A stretch of 64,000 nucleotides of DNA, taken from positions 372,001 to 436,000 of the forward strand of contig CAJJBQ010000001.1 in NCBI GenBank assembly GCA_905182405.1, given 5' to 3'. The DNA comes from Akkermansiaceae bacterium (GTDB lineage Bacteria > Verrucomicrobiota > Verrucomicrobiia > Verrucomicrobiales > Akkermansiaceae). Below the pieces are notes generated by a model that worked only from the letters and a program-made list of their open reading frames with translations, ran no database searches and was not told where the DNA came from. Positions 9,090 to 18,154 of this stretch are shown here, piece by piece (within the stretch, counting starts at the first letter, position 1; each line of letters starts with the position of its first letter). Position numbers and translations under genes: made by a program.

Positions 9090-9968
9090 TCACTTACCTG
9101 ATTCTGAAGATTGCTTGGGCCTTGGCTTGGTGCCACCGGAGCCCGGTTTCGCGAGTTCTTTCTTGAGCCACTCCAAGCCATCGAGATTGTCGCCGAGCGC
9201 GATCTTCGAATCGAGTTTGTTCTGATGATCAAGAATGCCCACCGGCCCCTCGTAGCCGCTCGTGACGACCGTCTTCAGCATCGCCAGATCGTGCTCGCCC
9301 TGTGCCAGCGGGAGAATCTTTGGTTGCGCTGCGTCGTTCATGCCGTTGAGGTTGAGGCAGTGGAGAAACGGCTTCATCAGTGAGAGAGATTTTTTCCAAT
9401 CATCGATATGTCCGTGGCCGTGGTGCCAGTTGTAGACGATACCAACGTGCTTGTGGCCGCGGGCGCGTAGTCCTTGGCACACCGCGACAAGATTTTGCGG
9501 TTCACCACCCCAGCCTCCATGATTGTAGAGGCCCAGCTTGCAACCGAGCGTTGAGGTGCGCTTTGCCAGCGCTTCCAGCGACGTCACGGCGGTCGCGACT
9601 TGTTCCTCCTGCGTGCCGGCCTTCGGGCTCGGGGCGGTTTGCCAAATCTGCGGGTGGAGTTCGTGCTTTTCGAAAAGCGCGAAAGCCGATTCATGTCCGC
9701 CCCAAAAGGCAAAGTACTCGATACCGTGCTTTTTGTATTGGAGGATCTCTTCCTCAAACTCGACGACGTGCTCATTGCGCCAATCGTAGGCACAGCGGCC
9801 GATGCCGAGTTCCTTAAGCATCTCCGCCCGCTCGGCAGGGTTCCGTTTCATGGCATCGAAAGGGACAATGCACCACGCGACGAGATTTTTTCCTTTGAGG
9901 TTCTCCGTCGCCTCGTCGGCAAAGGACGCCCCGAGGGACAGGACTAGGATTAGAGTTAGGATTTTCAT
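9090..9968 (-). CDS. Exported sugar phosphate isomerase/epimerase-like TIM-barrel protein
   Basis: This 292-residue protein has a Sec signal (residues 1-17, MKILTLILVLSLGASFA) and a body resembling the xylose-isomerase-like TIM barrel: KLGLYNHGGWGGEP, HVGIVYNWHHGHGHID and HCLNLNGMND give the His, Glu and Asn residues usual for metal binding in the family. Family members isomerise or epimerise sugars, and secreted PVC versions are often found with Gfo/Idh enzymes and DUF1080 proteins. The ATG overlaps the stop of the upstream remnant (9965-9967, ATGA type), so the gene was once translated in an operon behind a gene that is now truncated. Its C-terminal tail is Lys/Ser/Pro-rich and probably disordered. 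Confidence 0.8.
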   Translation of the reverse strand: MKILTLILVLSLGASFADEATENLKGKNLVAWCIVPFDAMKRNPAERAEMLKELGIGRCAYDWRNEHVVEFEEEILQYKKHGIEYFAFWGGHESAFALFEKHELHPQIWQTAPSPKAGTQEEQVATAVTSLEALAKRTSTLGCKLGLYNHGGWGGEPQNLVAVCQGLRARGHKHVGIVYNWHHGHGHIDDWKKSLSLMKPFLHCLNLNGMNDAAQPKILPLAQGEHDLAMLKTVVTSGYEGPVGILDHQNKLDSKIALGDNLDGLEWLKKELAKPGSGGTKPRPKQSSESGK

Positions 9969-10510
9969 TCGATGATTATGATCATGAGGATATGCGCAGT
10001 CTGCTCCCGATTTCCTACCTTGTCAGTCGCGAGTGCGGTGAGTTTCACTTTACCTGGTTTCAAGCTGCTTATTTTGACACTCCATCCGGTAAAATTGTAA
10101 TCGAGATCATTTACTTCTACGCTGTTGACCACCACTCTGACGATTTTGTAATCGTCGGTGTTGGTGCCGCGCACTTCGAGCGTCCCACTCTTGCCGAGTT
10201 TGACCGGCAAGCCACGCTTCGGCCACGTGATGATGGTCGCGGGCGGCTGGTCATCGATCGGGTCCAACAGTTTGGGAAACTTCAACTCGGGCGCATTGGT
10301 GGCGCGGCTGCTGACAAATTTGGCGTGCTTCCCTGCGCCGAAGAGATCGTGCACGATCACCGGAATACCCAAGACCTCCACATCCTTTGTTCGCGCGCCA
10401 CCACCCATGTCGACGAGTGGGCGACGGCGGGCATCATCATCGCCATCTCCGCGTCCGTCGGATTGGTGATTTCTCGGCTGATCAAATTCCATAGAACTTA
10501 AACATGACAA
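9965..10510 (-). pseudogene. C-terminal remnant of a larger exported protein with Ig-like end domain
   Basis: The 181-codon frame has no signal peptide and starts in charged, low-complexity sequence. Its first recognisable part (DMGGGARTKDVEVLGIPVI) looks like the middle of a larger protein, and the last 80 residues (GKSGTLEVRGTNTDDYKIVR through LTALATDKVGNREQ) look like an Ig-like or fibronectin-like beta-sandwich. The stop overlaps the ATG of the isomerase-like gene, as in an operon. The frame ends abruptly at the divergent gene start near 10504. I read it as the 3' part of a gene whose 5' part was lost; a short intact protein is possible but less likely. The family was not identified. Confidence 0.5.
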
Positions 10511-10839
10511 ACAGTTCCCTCTTTTTGCCCCTTGTGCTGTTCACACAAATTATCGCTGCCTCCTTGCAAGCTGCCGAGCTCACCCATCCGGAAAAATTAA
10601 GCCCCGACGTCCTCGTTCGAGTACGTAAGATCACTACTGAATTCGAGGGTGAAAAAGGCTACGTTGCAAAGTTCGGCAACTCCATCACTTACTCGATGGC
10701 CTTTCGTAATCGTGTCTTGGTCATCGCCTTCGGTCGGCAGATCTGCTATTCCTTGGTGCTTGATGCACTACTTACGACTGCTGATCCCGACTCTCTTTGT
10801 CCTGCTCGTTTCATTGGCTGGAGCGCAGTCCCGCAGTGA
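10504..10839 (+). pseudogene. N-terminal remnant of an SGNH/GDSL-type exported protein
   Basis: The frame starts with a good Sec signal (MTNSSLFLPLVLFTQIIAAS), then an N-terminal helix region and YVAKFGNSITYSMAF. In Verrucomicrobial SGNH hydrolases a similar stretch reads FGDSIT-x-x-x-AFW; here the Asp of the GDS block is Asn. Directly after AF (about 10,701) the similarity stops and the remaining residues look like random read-through into the next gene. So this is probably the first third of a hydrolase gene, broken by a deletion that joined it to the PQQ-dehydrogenase gene at 10763. It overlaps the opposite-strand remnant by 7 bases. The family call rests on a short motif. Confidence 0.45.
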
Positions 10840-12976
10840 AGCGAGCTCCTTCCCTCTGTCCAAGGATTTCGCAGTGGAGACGGTCGCGACGGACTTGTCG
10901 AACCCCATGGAAATGGCTATTGTCGGCGACCTTGTTTTCATTGCCGAGCTCCACGGCAACATCAAGGTCGTCGATCTCACCACTGGCATCACACGCGTCG
11001 CGGCCCATCTGGAGGTGGATTACCGCAAGCAAGGTCCAAGGTGGAGCTGGGATGTCGAATCCGGCGTCATGGGAATTGCGGTTGATCCCAATTTCGAGAC
11101 GAACAAGTGGGTTTACCTTTGCTACACGCAACCGGGCGGTGAGTCCTTGGAGCACGATCATGTGGTGTCACGGTTTCGCTACGAAAACGGACTGCTGAAC
11201 AAGGCGAGCGAGCAGGTCATTCTGAAGATCCCGTCGCTCCGGGATCAGGACCGCATTCATGAAGCGGGCTCGTTGGCTTTTGGTCCTGAGGGGAACCTGT
11301 ATATCAGTAGCGGTGACAATCAGGACCACACTCAATACCTGTATTCGGCACGGACCTCGACGAACAGCGCGGTCTTGAACGGAAAGATTCTGCGGGTGCG
11401 TCCCGGAAAGGACGGGGGCTATACCATTCCGCCCGGCAACCTCTTTCCACCTGGCATGCCAAACACCCGTCCGGAGATCTATGTCATGGGCTGTCGGAAT
11501 CCATTTCGGATCGCGATCGATCAACGAACGAGCCATCTTTATTGGGGCGAAAACGGTCCGGCTGATTACTATTGTGGGAACCTGAAGAACGTCGACCAAA
11601 AGCTCTTACCGCTGGGTTTTGACGAATTCAACCAGGCCCGAAAAGCGGGATTCTTTGGTTGGCCCTTCTTCATCGGCCCCAACGAAAGCTACCCAACTTA
11701 CGATTTCGACAAAAAGACAGTCACGGGCGCTTTCGACCCAAAGAAGCCCATCAATGATCTGAAGGAAAACACGGGTGTCAAAGAGTTGTCTCCGGCGCAG
11801 AAACCGATGATTTGGTATAGCCATCCTCCGTCAAAAACTTTCCCGTCATTGGGTCAAGGAGGTGCTTCGGCAATTGGCGGCCCGGTGTATTATCACGACG
11901 ACACCCGCCAGGCGGATGCAGGCGGCTTGCCGAAGTCATTCGACCATCACTGGTTCATCGCCGACTACGCACGAGGCTGGGTCAAGGTGGTGGAGTTGGA
12001 CGAAAATGAAAAGATGGTTGCGATCAAACCCTTTCCCACCGCCCATCGCTTCCAGACTCCCATCAACGTGAAGTTCAATCGGAACGGACAACTTTTTGTC
12101 CTTCAGTATGGCAAGGGTGGCTGGGACGCTAACAACGGAGGGAGCTTGCTGCGGATCAGCCATCGCATCGATGGGGGACTGGCGGGAAATCAAGTCGTCG
12201 CAGTGCGCACCCTCAGAGGACTGCCCTCCAAACATCCAGGCACCGCACTGATGCGACAAAATAACTGTGCGGCCTGCCACCAGGGTGAGGGCATGCTGAT
12301 TGGACCATCGTTCGAGAAGATTATCGAAAGGTATGCAACTCTTCCGAAGCGGAAGGACTACCTGAAGAAGCAGATTCAAAACGGTAGCAAGGGAGTGTGG
12401 GGGGAGCTCCACCAAATGCCGGGCCACCCTTACTTGAAGAATGACCAGATTGAACAAATCGTGGATGCTATTCTCGCGCTCAAGCTTGCTAAGCACACGG
12501 CCCGCGACCGTCCCGTTACTCTCGCAACTCCGGCCAGCCAAACGTATTCCGGGACAGGCTCCGCCGAGTTGGTCGACGGCATCATGGGTGATAAAAACGA
12601 TCTCAAAAATGATTGGCTGGGCTTTGAAGGCGACGATCTGATTGCGACGATCGACCTTGGCGAAACGAGGCCAATTCACGCACTGGGGCTTTCCTCATGT
12701 CAGGTGACCGCAGCCGGAATCTTCCTGCCATCGACTGTCGAATTTTTGACTTCAAGCGACGGCAAGACCTTCCAATCGGTCGCAACGATCAAGCATGAAA
12801 TTCCGGTCAAAGAGCCCACGGCAAACATCACTTTATCGACCAAAATTAGCCGAACTAAGGTACGCTACATTCGGGTTCATGCCAAGAATCTCGGGACCAT
12901 CCCCGATTGGCATCAAGCCAAGGGCCGTGAGGCTTGGCTATTTGTCGACGAGCTTCTGGTGAACCCGGTTAATTAA
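10763..12976 (+). CDS. PQQ-dependent sugar dehydrogenase (sorbosone type) with cytochrome c and discoidin-like domain
   Basis: The ATG at 10763 starts a Sec signal (MHYLRLLIPTLFVLLVSLAG) and gives 737 residues; the open frame begins earlier at 10649 without a signal. The propeller of the glucose/sorbosone dehydrogenase family spans about residues 40-470 (GDLVFIAELHGNIKVVDL, MGIAVDPNF, SSGDNQDH, YWGENGPADY). A mono-heme cytochrome c follows, with CAACH at 502-506 and a likely distal Met in HQMPGHPYLK. The last 140 residues resemble an F5/8 type C (discoidin) carbohydrate-binding domain (DLGETRPIHALGLSS, VRYIRVHAKN). It should oxidise an aldose or sorbosone-like sugar in the periplasm and pass electrons to its own heme. 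The short upstream remnant suggests it lost its original promoter context. Confidence 0.88.
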   Translation: MHYLRLLIPTLFVLLVSLAGAQSRSEASSFPLSKDFAVETVATDLSNPMEMAIVGDLVFIAELHGNIKVVDLTTGITRVAAHLEVDYRKQGPRWSWDVESGVMGIAVDPNFETNKWVYLCYTQPGGESLEHDHVVSRFRYENGLLNKASEQVILKIPSLRDQDRIHEAGSLAFGPEGNLYISSGDNQDHTQYLYSARTSTNSAVLNGKILRVRPGKDGGYTIPPGNLFPPGMPNTRPEIYVMGCRNPFRIAIDQRTSHLYWGENGPADYYCGNLKNVDQKLLPLGFDEFNQARKAGFFGWPFFIGPNESYPTYDFDKKTVTGAFDPKKPINDLKENTGVKELSPAQKPMIWYSHPPSKTFPSLGQGGASAIGGPVYYHDDTRQADAGGLPKSFDHHWFIADYARGWVKVVELDENEKMVAIKPFPTAHRFQTPINVKFNRNGQLFVLQYGKGGWDANNGGSLLRISHRIDGGLAGNQVVAVRTLRGLPSKHPGTALMRQNNCAACHQGEGMLIGPSFEKIIERYATLPKRKDYLKKQIQNGSKGVWGELHQMPGHPYLKNDQIEQIVDAILALKLAKHTARDRPVTLATPASQTYSGTGSAELVDGIMGDKNDLKNDWLGFEGDDLIATIDLGETRPIHALGLSSCQVTAAGIFLPSTVEFLTSSDGKTFQSVATIKHEIPVKEPTANITLSTKISRTKVRYIRVHAKNLGTIPDWHQAKGREAWLFVDELLVNPVN

Positions 12977-13255
12977 GAAAAACTGTGATTCAGAGAAGGT
13001 TGAGAGTGGGGCAGGAATTGTTCCCTTCTTAAGCTATTTTAGATTCTTGAACTTACGTCATCAATTCGAGTAAGGGGTCGGCAGCCTGCACTGATTCCGG
13101 CGTCGTGACGGCTGAGAGAAGAACGGTGGCCGCGACAAGCGCTGTCCGGCCGGGTTGACGAAGGGATCTCTTTGGAAACAAGTCCTGTAATTTTCGGATT
13201 TCGTGAAAAGTGCTTCTCATGCGTTGCCCATTTTCACCCTATTTACCACACTGGT

Positions 13256-13306
13256 ATGAGAAAGATAGGGAAGGGATACATTTTTCTGGTCGCGCTAGCC
13301 ACTTGA
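13256..13306 (+). pseudogene. Sixteen-codon signal-peptide stub
   Basis: An ATG at 13256 reads MRKIGKGYIFLVALAT and then a TGA. It has a basic n-region and hydrophobic core, like the start of a secreted protein, but ends before any mature region. The same 40 bases recur 94 bases downstream, in frame with the amidohydrolase gene but with GGG where the ATG would be. It looks like a leftover gene start rather than a functional peptide. Confidence 0.4.
13258..13297 (+). repeat. 40-base direct repeat, copy 1
   Basis: Bases 13258-13297 are identical to 13352-13391 over all 40 positions by direct reading. The unit covers codons 2-14 of the signal-peptide stub. The two copies are separated by 54 bases. 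Confidence 0.9.
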
Positions 13307-13351
13307 AACTCGTGTAACGATCAAGTTTTTCCTCTGAACAGGAGAGCGTGG

Positions 13352-13391
13352 GAGAAAGATAGGGAAGGGATACATTTTTCTGGTCGCGCTA
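13352..13391 (+). repeat. 40-base direct repeat, copy 2
   Basis: This is the second exact copy, ending 30 bases before the ATG of the amidohydrolase at 13422. It is in the same reading frame as that gene, and its translation runs RKIGKGYIFLVALP and on into it, so it could be a relic of a longer or earlier N-terminus. Confidence 0.9.
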
Positions 13392-13421
13392 CCGCTGTGT
13401 TCTAGGGTCGTCGGTATTGTT

Positions 13422-14354
13422 ATGAAATTCCTGTTCTCCTTTTTCCTGCTGATCACGATTACGTTAGCCGATGAGCGTCCGCTTCCCCGGGTGAAGCATA
13501 TGATCGATACCCACATCCATCTCTATGATCCGACGCGCGAAGATGGTATTCCCTGGCCCCCGAAAGACGACGAGGTGCTCTACAGACCGCACTTGCCGGC
13601 GGAGTTCAAAAAGGTCTCGAAGCCCGCCGGCCTCACGGGGGTGATCATTGTTGAAGCGAGCGACCGCCTTGTGGACAACCGGTGGGTTCTCGATCTCGTG
13701 AAGGGAGACGATTCCTTCGTTGGACTGGTGGGCAATATTGATCCCTATACCAATGACTTTACGAAGCAGTTGAGGGAGCTGAAAAAGGATAAACGTTTGG
13801 TTGGCATTCGGGCGCGCAATGGCAAAGGCAAGAAGGAGATCAATTATACCGACCCGAAGTTCCTCACCAGTTTGCGGGAACTCGCAAAGAGTGACCTGAG
13901 CGTCGATATTCTCGTGAATGGAGGAGGGGTTGCCGCGGTCAAGAAAATCGATCAGTTAGCGCGAACTCTTCCGGATCTGCACATCGTGATCAACCATGTG
14001 ATTGGATATAATTTTGATGGTAAGGAAGCGAATCCCGAGTGGGCCGCTGCGGTTGAGAAGCTCGCGAAGAACAAGAACGTGTGGTGCAAAATTTCTGGCT
14101 TGTATCAGCGCAGCATCCCACAGCCCGCGCCTCATGACATCGACCACTATCGCAGCGTTCTAGATGTGCTCTGGAAGAACCTCGGTGAGGAACGGCTCAT
14201 CTTCGGCAGCAACTGGCCGTGCACCAGAAACAGCGGCGACTACCCCAGTCTTGTGAAGCTCGTAAACGAGTATTTTTCTGCCAAAGGACAGGAGGCTTGC
14301 GAGCGTTATTTTTGGAAGAATGCCGCCGAAGCATACCGGTTGAAGCTTGACTGA
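13422..14354 (+). CDS. Exported amidohydrolase (metal-dependent TIM-barrel lactonase type)
   Basis: The 310-residue product has a short Sec signal (MKFLFSFFLLITITLA) and then the amidohydrolase-2 fold: the metal-binding start MIDTHIHLYDP at about 27-37, VINHVIGYN in the middle (metal-site His), and ERLIFGSNWPCTRN near residue 265, which supplies the last catalytic Asp/Asn position of the COG3618 family. Relatives hydrolyse L-fucono-lactone, L-rhamnono-lactone or 2-pyrone-4,6-dicarboxylate. In this sugar-oxidising neighbourhood a sugar-lactone substrate is plausible but inferred. The position normally holding Asp in GSDWP is Asn here (GSNWP), as in several lactonases. A duplicated 40-base sequence lies just upstream. 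Confidence 0.82.
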   Translation: MKFLFSFFLLITITLADERPLPRVKHMIDTHIHLYDPTREDGIPWPPKDDEVLYRPHLPAEFKKVSKPAGLTGVIIVEASDRLVDNRWVLDLVKGDDSFVGLVGNIDPYTNDFTKQLRELKKDKRLVGIRARNGKGKKEINYTDPKFLTSLRELAKSDLSVDILVNGGGVAAVKKIDQLARTLPDLHIVINHVIGYNFDGKEANPEWAAAVEKLAKNKNVWCKISGLYQRSIPQPAPHDIDHYRSVLDVLWKNLGEERLIFGSNWPCTRNSGDYPSLVKLVNEYFSAKGQEACERYFWKNAAEAYRLKLD

Positions 14355-14605
14355 TGGTGGATGAAATGTGCTGAGATGCAGGTAAAGTAAGCGGACGTGG
14401 CAGATCAGTTCGATCGTCAGGTTGTTCAAGGGTGATAATTCCCGTTGTCGGCAGAGTCCGAATTGGGAGCAGTGTTCTTGGAAGCCAAGGGAGCGGTAGA
14501 TTTTTTCGGCGATGCTACTAGATCGAGTTAGTGAGGTAGCCGAGATTTTTCATGCGGGGTCTTTTTCTACGATGCTTTTCAGGAAGGTACCGTTTTCGCC
14601 TCCGA

Positions 14606-16096
14606 TTAGGAGGGTGTCAGTTGGCTGCGTTTCAGGGTCAATGCATAGAGAATTTCTCCGCTTGCTTCGACAAGCCGGAAGGTGACTGTGGGGTCATCGG
14701 CAGACAGATCAAAGGTGAATTCACCGAACGCAAATTTGTCACTGAAGCCGTAGAGTTGGTTTTTCCAGCTTGATTTTTTTGGAGGCGGGCCGCTCCGACC
14801 GCCAAGGCTGGCGGGTTCGAATTCATAGAATTCAAACCCTGAAGGGCGGGGGATTTTAAATCCACGGGCACCATGGCGATCGCCGGAAAGGAGTAAGACT
14901 CCGGGTATACGGTGTTTTTCAATTAAGTTGAAGATTTCTTCGCGGCCTTCGGGATCGAACGTTCCCCATGAGTCCTTTCCATTGGATACTTGGTCATCCC
15001 ACATCGTGCCACAAGTGATAATAATGAATGGGCCTTTGCAGGCGAGGAGGGTTTTCTTGAGCCATTCCATTTGCTCGGGGCCGAGGAAAGCGTGCTTTCC
15101 GTTCTTTTTACGAAAGTAACGGTTGTCCGTCATGATGACGTCGCAGGGGCCGATCCGGGTGTGTTGAAAAATCCCACCGCCTTCATCTCCGAGACCGTAG
15201 TAGGGATTGTTCCACGCCTGGGTAAAGACCTTGCGCACGCCGCGCCGATCTTTGTCGGTATACTTACGGGGGATTCCCGAGAGGTCGTTGTCGAAATAAT
15301 CGTGGTCATCCCACGAGGTGTAAACAGGAGTCGAGCAGACGATGTTTTTCCAAGCAGGATGGAAGTCACGCATTGCGTAGTCGGCGCGATGCATTCCGAA
15401 ATGATTGCGCCGGTCCTGCACTGCCACATCGCCATACATGAGCATGGCGAGAGGCTTGTGCTTGATGATGGTGTCTGAGAGTTCGCGGTGGCCGAGTCCC
15501 CAGCGATGCTGGCAGGTGCCAAAGGTGATGCAGGTCTTGTCGCCGGTTTCTGATTGAGGCGTCGTGATCGTGGCGTGTTCCGGGCTTTTGATAGGATGCC
15601 CATCGATCAGCACCTGGTAGGGTGTGACGCTGCCCGGCTTCAGTCCGGTAATATCGATGATCGCAGTGAGATCAGATTCCAAAGTACTTTTGACCGGACC
15701 GTAGGTCTTTTCCTCGTCACCAAGTTTGAGCTTCACTTCCACGCTGGCTGGTTTTGTGGTGCGGAGCCAGACTTTGACTCCGTCTTCTGCTAAGCAGCCG
15801 AGCATGGGGCCTCCGAAATGAGTTGTTCCTTGTGCCTGGCAGATCGCTTGCACCGTTTTATCGCCCGCTACAGTGGCGAAGCTCGCCGCCGGGTTTGTGT
15901 CCAGGGCCTTGTAGATAGCCGAAAAGAGTTTCGCATCCTCCGGGGATTGTTTGTTCCAAAGGTTGAGGATTTCGAGTGAGTCGCTCAGAGCGCCATCAGT
16001 GGATCCTCGATAACCATAGCCATTTTCAATATTGAAGCCAGAAGTCAGGGCAATGCCTGCGAGAGAGGACTTCTTGAGGTAGCTACGTCGGTTCAT
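14606..16096 (-). CDS. PhoD-like metallophosphatase, Tat-exported
   Basis: The 496-residue protein starts with MNRRSYLKKSSLAGIALTSG, a Tat-like signal. A fibronectin-like N-terminal domain (VKVWLRTTKPASVEVKLKLG) precedes the metallophosphatase core: ITFGTCQHRW, YGDVAVQD, YTSWDDHDYFDND and LLLSGDRHGARGF match the PhoD family's metal-binding Asp, His and Asn blocks. PhoD enzymes are Ca/Fe-dependent phosphodiesterases or alkaline phosphatases; PVC versions are numerous and may have other ester substrates. The gene lies downstream of the subtilase relic on the same strand. It converges with the amidohydrolase gene across a 250-base gap without further genes. Confidence 0.85.
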   Translation of the reverse strand: MNRRSYLKKSSLAGIALTSGFNIENGYGYRGSTDGALSDSLEILNLWNKQSPEDAKLFSAIYKALDTNPAASFATVAGDKTVQAICQAQGTTHFGGPMLGCLAEDGVKVWLRTTKPASVEVKLKLGDEEKTYGPVKSTLESDLTAIIDITGLKPGSVTPYQVLIDGHPIKSPEHATITTPQSETGDKTCITFGTCQHRWGLGHRELSDTIIKHKPLAMLMYGDVAVQDRRNHFGMHRADYAMRDFHPAWKNIVCSTPVYTSWDDHDYFDNDLSGIPRKYTDKDRRGVRKVFTQAWNNPYYGLGDEGGGIFQHTRIGPCDVIMTDNRYFRKKNGKHAFLGPEQMEWLKKTLLACKGPFIIITCGTMWDDQVSNGKDSWGTFDPEGREEIFNLIEKHRIPGVLLLSGDRHGARGFKIPRPSGFEFYEFEPASLGGRSGPPPKKSSWKNQLYGFSDKFAFGEFTFDLSADDPTVTFRLVEASGEILYALTLKRSQLTPS

Positions 16097-16117
16097 GTGG
16101 GTTTGGGGGGGAGGGTT

Positions 16118-16726
16118 TTAATTGATTGAAATTAGGGATCCGCCGACTACCGCCGTCGATGGGGATACTGTGGCTGTATTGGGATCAGTGCCCAGTGCAT
16201 ATTCGGCGAGGTTGCTCAGGCCGTCTTTATCGGCATCAGCGGTGGGGGCGGCATCACCTGCACTGATCTGGGCCGCGGTAAATTCTGTTCCTTGCCAGTT
16301 ACTGTATATGGGACCAGTGATACTGGACGTCCCGGAGAATGTGCTGTCGGTAGCCGCGATGACAAAGGGGCCGCCGCCACTCCCGTCAAGGCTATGGGTG
16401 GTGCGCATGGGGCTTGCGCCTGTGGCAATAGCGGCATTCGCATTCGTAGTGGTAAAGTAAATGGGGATTGAGCCCTCAAAATCTATGATTTCTTGAAAGG
16501 CGCCATTTGGCCGAGTGATTCGAAGAGGAAGTCCTTTTACACTGGCTTTGGTGCGGGCATTGGCACGACGTTCAGCAGAGGTCTTTTTCAATTACCCCAC
16601 GATCTGAGCTCTCGAAACCGGGTCAGACAAATCAGCGCTTGGCTCAGCCAAGAGATCTGCAAGGGATTTTTGACCGAACGAGTGAGTCGAAGTGCGTGTG
16701 TCGGTTGCATCGTCTGAGGGTAGCTC
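16118..16726 (-). pseudogene. Subtilase (S8) relic: propeptide fused to C-terminal anchor region, catalytic domain absent
   Basis: Reading leftward from 16726 the frame is ELPSDDATDTRTSTHSFGQK then SLADLLAEPSADLSDPVSRA and on to a TAA at 16594-16592; it continues in the same frame as LKKTSAERRANARTKASVKG, LPLRITRPNGAFQE and PIYFTTTNANAAIATGA. That pattern is the propeptide of large PVC S8 proteases. Instead of a catalytic domain (no DSG, HGT or GTSxA motif), it runs straight into DSTFSGTSSITG and DADKDGLSNLAEYALGTDP, the calcium-binding tail that normally lies before a C-terminal sorting signal. So the gene has a large internal deletion and a nonsense codon. A 157-residue product from a TTG at 16591 is possible but doubtful. 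Confidence 0.65.
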
Positions 16727-16958
16727 TCAAGAAAATTTGAGGATCGATACTTGTTATGACGCCGGACTTACCATGCTGGTTAAATTATTTTGACGATTTG
16801 CGAAGTGGAGTCGTTCAATTCAGCGCTGATTTTAGGTCGTGAGGATTGGTTTGGCCAATCACTTCGGAAATCCTCCGCTCGGTGAGCCAGATCTAACGGC
16901 GTATCGAGGGACTTGAACAGCCGAAGCGACAGGGTCTCTTCTGTTCTGCTACTTGGTA

Positions 16959-17849
16959 TTATTTCCGCCATAGCCACCTCAAGGCATCCGGGAAGAGTGT
17001 GCCCATTTTTTTGCCGCTGTGGCCGTGGTGGCCCCATACGTATTTGTAATCGTAGCCTTTGAATTTCAGCGCGGCCTCCATCGCCATGTTACCAAGCGGC
17101 CAGTTGCCGTGGCTGTTGTCTAGATCGTTGATCCCCTCCTCGAAAAATCCCCGGATGGGCTTTTTCTTGGTCTTGCGGATCATGCCCGGGTAGGCGTCGC
17201 CGCCCCGGATGTTCGTGAATGAGCCGATGGATGAAACGACTTTCCGGAACTGGTCCGGCCTTTCCCATGCGACCGTCCACGCGCAGATCCCGCCGGAGCT
17301 AGTGCCACAGATGGCGCGCATTTCGGGGTCGGTGGTGAGTTTGTAGTCCTTACCGACGAAGGGCAGAATTTCATCGATGAGAAAAGTGGCGTAGTCGGCG
17401 GAAAGGGTGTCGTATTCGAGGCTGCGATTGTTGTTTTTCCAGGGAGCGGGGGGCACGGAATCTCCCTTGTGCCCCGGATCGATGAAAATCCCGATCACAG
17501 GTGGTATTTCTTTCGAGGCGATGAGGTTGTCGAAAACCGTCGTGATGCGGAAATCACCCTTGGGGTTCACGTAGGCATGACCGTCCTGGAAGACCATCAC
17601 TGCCGCTTCCTTTTTAGGGTCGTGGTTCGCAGGGATGTAGAGGTTGATATTGCGTTTCGTGCCGGGAAATACCTTGGAATCGGGGAACTTTAATTTGATG
17701 ATTTCGCCTTTCGGGATACCTGCTTTTTCCTTGGAGTCCGCTCCGTGTTGCGGCTCGGGCATTTCTGGAAGTGAGAGTTTGGGTGAAACGTCCTGCGCGA
17801 AAACGGCGGAGGCGAAGGCGATGGAAGCTACCGTGAGGGTTTTAAGCAT
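16959..17849 (-). CDS. Exported esterase (enterochelin-esterase-like alpha/beta hydrolase)
   Basis: The 296-residue protein has a Sec signal (MLKTLTVASIAFASAVFAQ) and an alpha/beta-hydrolase domain of the Esterase_D/enterochelin esterase family. The nucleophile elbow is GTSSG at 182-186 with Ser184; the oxyanion and acid regions are carried by VMVFQDGHAY and DSVPPAPWKNNNRSLEYDTL, and the catalytic His is probably in WGHHGHSGKKMG near residue 275. In PVC bacteria such enzymes are often feruloyl or acetyl-xylan esterases, which would fit polysaccharide deacylation here. It stands alone on the minus strand between two gene relics. The substrate is inferred from context only. Confidence 0.85.
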   Translation of the reverse strand: MLKTLTVASIAFASAVFAQDVSPKLSLPEMPEPQHGADSKEKAGIPKGEIIKLKFPDSKVFPGTKRNINLYIPANHDPKKEAAVMVFQDGHAYVNPKGDFRITTVFDNLIASKEIPPVIGIFIDPGHKGDSVPPAPWKNNNRSLEYDTLSADYATFLIDEILPFVGKDYKLTTDPEMRAICGTSSGGICAWTVAWERPDQFRKVVSSIGSFTNIRGGDAYPGMIRKTKKKPIRGFFEEGINDLDNSHGNWPLGNMAMEAALKFKGYDYKYVWGHHGHSGKKMGTLFPDALRWLWRK

Positions 17850-17880
17850 TTCATGGAAACGCTCGGGAACTTGCGGAATC

Positions 17881-18129
17881 TTTCAAGGGGCCTTCAAAGA
17901 TTCCGCAGTGAGTGGTTACGCGCGAAACGTGGTGCGGGAGAATCCTGAGACGGCAATCGAGTGGGCCAGCTCCATTGGCAGTCCGGATCTTTGCCTGCAG
18001 ACCCTGCAGCAGACGGCGCGGGAATGGATGCGCCGGGACCGCGATACCGCGAGGGTGTGGCTAAGTGCGAGCGATCTTTCGGAAGAAGTTCCGTTTCAAG
18101 TGAAAAATGGAGTTCGACGACGACGTTAG
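17881..18129 (+). pseudogene. C-terminal fragment of a PVC helical-repeat protein
   Basis: From about 17881 the frame reads FQGAFKDSAVSGYARNVVRE, then NPETAIEWASSIGSPDLCLQ and REWMRRDRDTARVWLSAS, ending in RRRR and a stop. The alternating pattern of A-x-x-W-A and V-x-x-W is that of a helical-repeat hypothetical family common in Verrucomicrobia. Upstream the frame enters the antisense of the esterase gene, so no proper start exists. It appears to be only the last two repeats of a lost gene. No function is known for the family. Confidence 0.5.
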
Positions 18130-18154
18130 TTAGATTATCAATCTTCGACTCCAG

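Larger units (their letters stand above)
12977..13421. other. 445-base intergenic gap with two copies of a 40-base repeat
   Basis: No conserved gene is visible here. The only structure is an exact 40-base direct duplication and a 16-codon signal-peptide-like frame, described separately. The first 250 bases contain scattered stops on both strands. Confidence 0.6.
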
